A stretch of 64,000 nt of DNA from Parapedobacter lycopersici_A (GTDB taxonomy: Bacteria; Bacteroidota; Bacteroidia; Sphingobacteriales; Sphingobacteriaceae): positions 1-64,000 of the forward strand of contig NZ_JBEBRB010000001.1 in assembly GCF_040395035.1 (NCBI RefSeq), written 5' to 3'. Every line of letters begins with the position of its first letter. The first letter of the stretch is position 1. The notes under the pieces were generated by a model. The model saw nothing but the letters and a program-made list of their open reading frames with translations, made no database searches and was not told the DNA's origin. Made by a program: the position numbers and the translations under genes. Below, in pieces: positions 60,577-64,000 of this stretch.

Positions 60577-62130
60577 CTATTTGGTGGTGTACGTAATGTA
60601 GGGAATTATGACCTCTTCGAGCGATATGCCGCCATGCTGGAACGTCTCATTGAAATAATTGACAAAATGGTTGTAATTATTCGGGTAGACAAAATAGGTA
60701 TCCTCTTTTGCAAAAATGAAGCTGGAGCTTACGTGCAGCTTGGGCAACATGGCGTCATGCGGATTCTTGATGTGGAAAACATCCTTAGCGATATAATTCA
60801 GGTTTTTCCCCTGTTTATAACGCAGATTGGTGTTGGTGTTCCGGTCGCCGATTACCTTGCTGGCATGCTTGACCCGGATGGTGCCATGATCGGTGGTAAT
60901 AATGACCCGCACCTGTTTCTGTGACAGCCATTTCAGGGCATCCAGCAACGGGGAATGCTCAAACCACGACAAGGTCAGTGAACGATAGGCCGCTTCATCA
61001 TTGGCTAATTCGCGGATCATGGCCATGTCCGTGCGGGCATGCGAAAGCATATCCACGAAATTATACACCAGCACATTCAGGTCATTTCCCATCAGGTTGC
61101 TTAGGTTTTCGGCGAGGTCGCGCCCCTGGTCAAGCGTAAGTATCTTATGGTACGCGTGCTTGCACTCCCTGCGGTACAGCCGTTTAATCTGATCGGCCAG
61201 AAACTTATCTTCATGCAGGTTTTTGCCTCCCTCATCCTCATCATTCTGCCAGAGATCCGGAAACCGCTTTTCCATCTCCAGCGGCATCAATCCGCTGAAT
61301 ATCGCGTTACGGGCATACTGGGTGGCCGTTGGCAGGATGCTGTAATAGCTATCTTCTTCTTCCAGGCGGAAATAATTGGTGATGACTTCGTTAATCACCC
61401 GCCATTGATCGTACCGCAGGTTGTCTATCAGAAAAAAGAACGTGGGCCTATCCTCCTGAAGACCCGGAAAGACTTTTTTACGGAACAGCTGATCCGACAT
61501 GACCGGACCACTTTCGGGGGAGGCAATCCACCGGAGGTAGTTCTTTTCCATAAACTTGGAAAACTGCATATTAGCCTCTGCTTTTTGCAGCGTAAGCACC
61601 TCATGCATCCCGGCGTCTTCCAGCTTTTCCAGGGACAGCTCCCAGTAAACCAGCTTTTTATACACGTCTTCCCATTGCCGGAAATCCAGGTTGTCATTAA
61701 GGATCATGCCCAGGTTACGGAAATCCTGCTGGTAAGCCATGGAGGTTTTTTCACTCACCAGCCGCTTGTTTTCTGTCAGTTTCTTAATGGTAAGCAGGAT
61801 CTGCTTGGGGTTTACCGGCTTAATCAGGTAATCATCGATCTTAAACCCGATCGCCTCCTCCATCAGGTGTTCTTCCTCGTTTTTTGTAACCAGTACCATG
61901 GGTACGGCGGGATTGATGTTCTTCAGCTCAAACAGCGTTTCCAGGCCGGTGAGGCCAGGCATGTTTTCGTCCAGGAAAACCAGGTCGTAAAACCCCTTTT
62001 TGAATGCGTCTACGGCATCGTTTCCGTTCGTTACGGTTTTCACGCTGTAGCCTTTTTCATTGAGCAGCATGATGTGCGGCTTCAACAAATCAATCTCGTC
62101 ATCTGCCCAGAGTATATTCGTTTCCTGCAT
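60577..62130 (-). CDS. porX: PorX-type response regulator with PglZ domain
   Basis: PorX is the response regulator that controls the type IX secretion system and gliding genes in Bacteroidota. The 517-residue protein has an N-terminal receiver domain (1-120) with acidic pocket ADDEID, phospho-aspartate in YDLVFLDENMPG (about 54) and lysine in LVTKNEEE (about 104), a helical middle, and a C-terminal PglZ domain of the alkaline phosphatase fold with metal ligands in FFLIDNLRYDQW (about 230) and ITTDHGTIRV (about 415). The partner kinase PorY is not in the window. A palindrome lies 39 bases upstream. Confidence 0.94.
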   Translation of the reverse strand: MQETNILWADDEIDLLKPHIMLLNEKGYSVKTVTNGNDAVDAFKKGFYDLVFLDENMPGLTGLETLFELKNINPAVPMVLVTKNEEEHLMEEAIGFKIDDYLIKPVNPKQILLTIKKLTENKRLVSEKTSMAYQQDFRNLGMILNDNLDFRQWEDVYKKLVYWELSLEKLEDAGMHEVLTLQKAEANMQFSKFMEKNYLRWIASPESGPVMSDQLFRKKVFPGLQEDRPTFFFLIDNLRYDQWRVINEVITNYFRLEEEDSYYSILPTATQYARNAIFSGLMPLEMEKRFPDLWQNDEDEGGKNLHEDKFLADQIKRLYRRECKHAYHKILTLDQGRDLAENLSNLMGNDLNVLVYNFVDMLSHARTDMAMIRELANDEAAYRSLTLSWFEHSPLLDALKWLSQKQVRVIITTDHGTIRVKHASKVIGDRNTNTNLRYKQGKNLNYIAKDVFHIKNPHDAMLPKLHVSSSFIFAKEDTYFVYPNNYNHFVNYFNETFQHGGISLEEVIIPYITYTTK

Positions 62131-62168
62131 CGTTTTCAGTATCCTTCGCTAATTTTTACCGTTCGTTC

Positions 62169-62189
62169 GGTAAGCAGCAACTGCTTACC
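62169..62189. promoter_or_regulatory. perfect palindrome upstream of porX
   Basis: GGTAAGCAG (62169-62177), CAA, then CTGCTTACC (62181-62189): 9-bp arms around three bases, between porX and the divergent HD gene. No T tract follows on either strand, so an operator is more likely than a terminator. Confidence 0.5.
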
Positions 62190-62265
62190 CTGTCTATTTT
62201 CCACGAACATAACGAAAAGTTGACTGATCCGGCGATTTTTAACATTAATTAACAGGCAGGTCTTG

Positions 62266-62273
62266 TATCTTTG
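62266..62273 (+). promoter_or_regulatory. TATCTTTG -7 element for the HD gene
   Basis: Matches TAnnTTTG; predicted start near 62280, leader about 39 bases to the TTG at 62319. Confidence 0.5.
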
Positions 62274-62318
62274 CAGGCAGGTGAAGCCATCAGGGCTATC
62301 CTGCAATTGGAACGCGCA

Positions 62319-63548
62319 TTGAATAAGAAAAAAATAATAAACGACCCGGTATATGGATTCATTTCCATTCCGTCTGCTTTTATTTTTGACCTGATCCAAC
62401 ACCCGTATTTTCAGCGGCTGCGTTACATCAAGCAGGTCAGCATGACCCACTTGGTTTATCCGGGCGCTTTGCATACCCGGTTCCAGCATGCGCTGGGCGC
62501 CATGCACCTGATGGGCCTGGCGATTGAAACGCTGCGGAACAAAGATATCGTGATTACCCCGGAAGAGGAGGAGGCCGTACTGGCGGCCATTTTACTGCAC
62601 GACATCGGCCATGGCCCTTTTTCCCATTCGCTGGAACATACGTTGGTAGAAGGCGTTTCCCATGAAATGCTGTCGATGCTCATGATGAATGAACTGAACC
62701 AGACCTTTGAGGGACGGCTTGATCTGGCGATTACGATTTTCAACAACAGTTATCCCAAAAAATTTCTTCACCAGTTGGTGTCCGGACAGCTCGATATCGA
62801 TCGGATGGATTACCTGAACCGCGACAGCTTCTTTACAGGTGTTTATGAAGGCGTGATCAGTTTTGACCGGATCATCAAAATGCTGAATGTTGCCGGCAAT
62901 GAATTGGTACTCGAACAAAAGGGAATTTATTCCGCCGAAAAATTCCTGATCGCGCGCCGGCTGATGTATTGGCAGGTATACCTGCATAAGACCGTGTTAA
63001 GTGCCGAGCAGATGCTCCTTAAAATTCTCCAACGGGCTAAGGAACTGTGTGGAATGGGTATTACCTTATTTGCGTCACCATCCTTGGAACATTTTTTGTG
63101 CAACAGGATTACCCGGGAAAATTTCACTGGGGATGTGTCACATTTGGTACATTTTTCGCGTCTTGATGACACGGATATTTTGTCGGCAATCAAGACGTGG
63201 GCATATCACACAGACGATGTATTGAGCATGCTGTGTAGCCGGTTAATCACGAGGGAGCTTTACCATACGGAACTGCATACGACTGCTCCGGCACGGGAGC
63301 AGCTTGCGGATCTGAAACAAAAGGCCGTAACATTTTTTGGAATTGATCCGTCAAAAGCGGATTATTATGTTTGGGTGCAACCCATTGAGAATAGCGCCTA
63401 CGAACTGAATGACAGTAATATAAAAATTTTAATGAAGGACGGCAGCATATTGGATATCGCCGAAGCTTCAGATTTAGCTAACCTGGAAACATTATCAAAG
63501 AAAGTCCAAAAATTTGCTGTTTCTTTTCCCAAGGAATTATTGCGGTGA
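62319..63548 (+). CDS. HD-domain phosphohydrolase (dGTPase-like)
   Basis: The 409-residue protein has an HD domain with the metal ligands His in TRFQHALGAMHL (about 54), HD in LLHDIGHGPFSHSLEH (about 93) and Asp in DIDRMDYLNRDSF (about 166). It is of the SAMHD1/dGTPase-like class, likely acting on nucleotides; the substrate is not known. The TTG at 62319 is used because relatives start NKKKIINDPVYGFI and the longer frame overlaps the promoter. It is divergent from porX and 66 bases before lpxD. Confidence 0.9.
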   Translation: MNKKKIINDPVYGFISIPSAFIFDLIQHPYFQRLRYIKQVSMTHLVYPGALHTRFQHALGAMHLMGLAIETLRNKDIVITPEEEEAVLAAILLHDIGHGPFSHSLEHTLVEGVSHEMLSMLMMNELNQTFEGRLDLAITIFNNSYPKKFLHQLVSGQLDIDRMDYLNRDSFFTGVYEGVISFDRIIKMLNVAGNELVLEQKGIYSAEKFLIARRLMYWQVYLHKTVLSAEQMLLKILQRAKELCGMGITLFASPSLEHFLCNRITRENFTGDVSHLVHFSRLDDTDILSAIKTWAYHTDDVLSMLCSRLITRELYHTELHTTAPAREQLADLKQKAVTFFGIDPSKADYYVWVQPIENSAYELNDSNIKILMKDGSILDIAEASDLANLETLSKKVQKFAVSFPKELLR

Positions 63549-63580
63549 TTTCCATACAATGGACTGACAACCAGCAATAG

Positions 63581-63611
63581 TTTGTTTATAGTATTTAAAC
63601 TTATAAATTTG
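63581..63611 (+). promoter_or_regulatory. promoter for lpxD (TTTG-N19-TAAATTTG)
   Basis: TTTG (63581-63584) and TAAATTTG (63604-63611), 19 bases apart, are a full consensus. The lpxD ATG at 63615 starts three bases after the -7 element, so the message is predicted to be leaderless. Confidence 0.65.
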
Positions 63612-63614
63612 CAG

Positions 63615-64000
63615 ATGCAATTTTCCGCACATCAAATCGCAACACTCGTAGGCGGGTCCCTGGAAGGAGACCCTAATGTGATGGTGGGACAATTGGCCAA
63701 GATTGAGGAGGCGTCAAGTGGCTCTTTATCCTTTTTATCCAATCCGAAATACGAACCTTACCTCTATACCACACAGGCATCGGTCGTGATTGTCAATGCC
63801 GACCAGAAACTGGACAGGCCGGTACAGAGTACGATTATCCGGACCAAGAACGCATATTCCGCGTTTTCCACCCTGCTGGAGGTATACAATAAGATGCGCC
63901 TGGAAAAAACAGGAGTGGAACAGCCTTCTTATATTCATCCCAGCGCGAAAATCGGGAAAAACGTTTACGTAGGTGCTTTTGCTTATATTGACAAGGATGC
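63615..64000 (+). CDS. lpxD: UDP-3-O-acylglucosamine N-acyltransferase, N-terminal part
   Basis: LpxD adds the N-linked acyl chain to UDP-3-O-acylglucosamine in lipid A synthesis. The right edge cuts the gene; 128 codons are visible without a stop. They show the uridine-binding N-terminal domain (MQFSAHQIATLVGG, AKIEEASSGSLSFLSNPKYEPYLY) and the beginning of the left-handed beta-helix hexapeptide repeats (SYIHPSAKIGKNVYVGAFAYI). Length of the missing part cannot be seen. Confidence 0.95.
   Translation, partial: MQFSAHQIATLVGGSLEGDPNVMVGQLAKIEEASSGSLSFLSNPKYEPYLYTTQASVVIVNADQKLDRPVQSTIIRTKNAYSAFSTLLEVYNKMRLEKTGVEQPSYIHPSAKIGKNVYVGAFAYIDKD

Noticed and set aside
61147..62223. 358-codon plus-strand frame
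   Set aside because: Antisense shadow of porX.

Overview
This 64 kb window is a chromosomal stretch from a member of the Bacteroidota, most likely family Sphingobacteriaceae (a Pedobacter/Parapedobacter-like genome of roughly 50% GC; the genus is a guess). The reasons are direct: more than twenty TAnnTTTG-type -7 promoter elements, the Bacteroidota-specific families DUF4293 and PorX, several FtsX/MacB-type permeases ending in NPVESLRDE, typical AQ-ending signal peptides, and the gene orders lutC-ftsH-rsfS/birA, yceD-rpmF-plsX-fabH-accB-accC, sufBCD and tsaE-porX-HD-lpxD. No rRNA, tRNA, CRISPR array, transposase or prophage was seen.

Layout. 1-8.2 kb: three paralogous ABC permeases (one cut by the left edge) and one matching ATPase, interrupted by a YceI lipoprotein and a PhnA/YjdM protein. 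8.2-10.8 kb: a beta-propeller lipoprotein, queH and an apparently exported thiol peroxidase. 10.9-17.1 kb: the lipid block yceD-rpmF-plsX-fabH-accB-accC, then tatC and rpiB. 17-25 kb: an M28 peptidase, a DUF819 membrane protein, an FG-GAP repeat protein, the tRNA-modification genes trhO and trmB, a DUF486 protein, GDP-fucose synthase. 24.6-31.4 kb: a small envelope trio (YtxH, YqjE-like, unknown), a WecA-type transferase, comM, a sodium/solute symporter and a rhomboid protease. 31.5-41 kb: a radical SAM protein, LUD protein, ftsH, rsfS, birA, a split DsbD, pfkA and a TlpA-like protein. 41-48.3 kb: TPM/TPM/LemA, a flavoprotein, sufBCD. 48.6-56.6 kb: an Lrp regulator, ung, small membrane proteins, truA, an MsbA-like exporter, a class-C-like serine hydrolase and a DUF4407 protein. 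56.6-64 kb: an orphan ABC ATPase, an outer-membrane protein/anti-sigma/ECF sigma set, tsaE, porX, an HD phosphohydrolase and the start of lpxD.

The genes work together as housekeeping blocks: fatty-acid and lipid A precursor synthesis (plsX, fabH, accBC, birA, lpxD), protein quality control and export (ftsH, tatC, dsbD, porX for type IX secretion), iron-sulfur assembly (suf) and tRNA modification (queH, trhO, trmB, truA, tsaE).

The most unusual content is between the genes. Two intergenic regions (about 3.9-4.13 kb and 55.3-55.42 kb) carry arrays with an exact 11-bp period: direct copies of a short core (TTCG in one, GAGTCC in the other), a short gap, then the same core in inverted orientation at the same 11-bp spacing. 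Other points are a promoter whose predicted start site lies inside the terminator hairpin of the upstream gene (57.7 kb), interleaved divergent promoters between rsfS and birA, very short or absent predicted leaders, and convergent gene ends that almost always abut or overlap.
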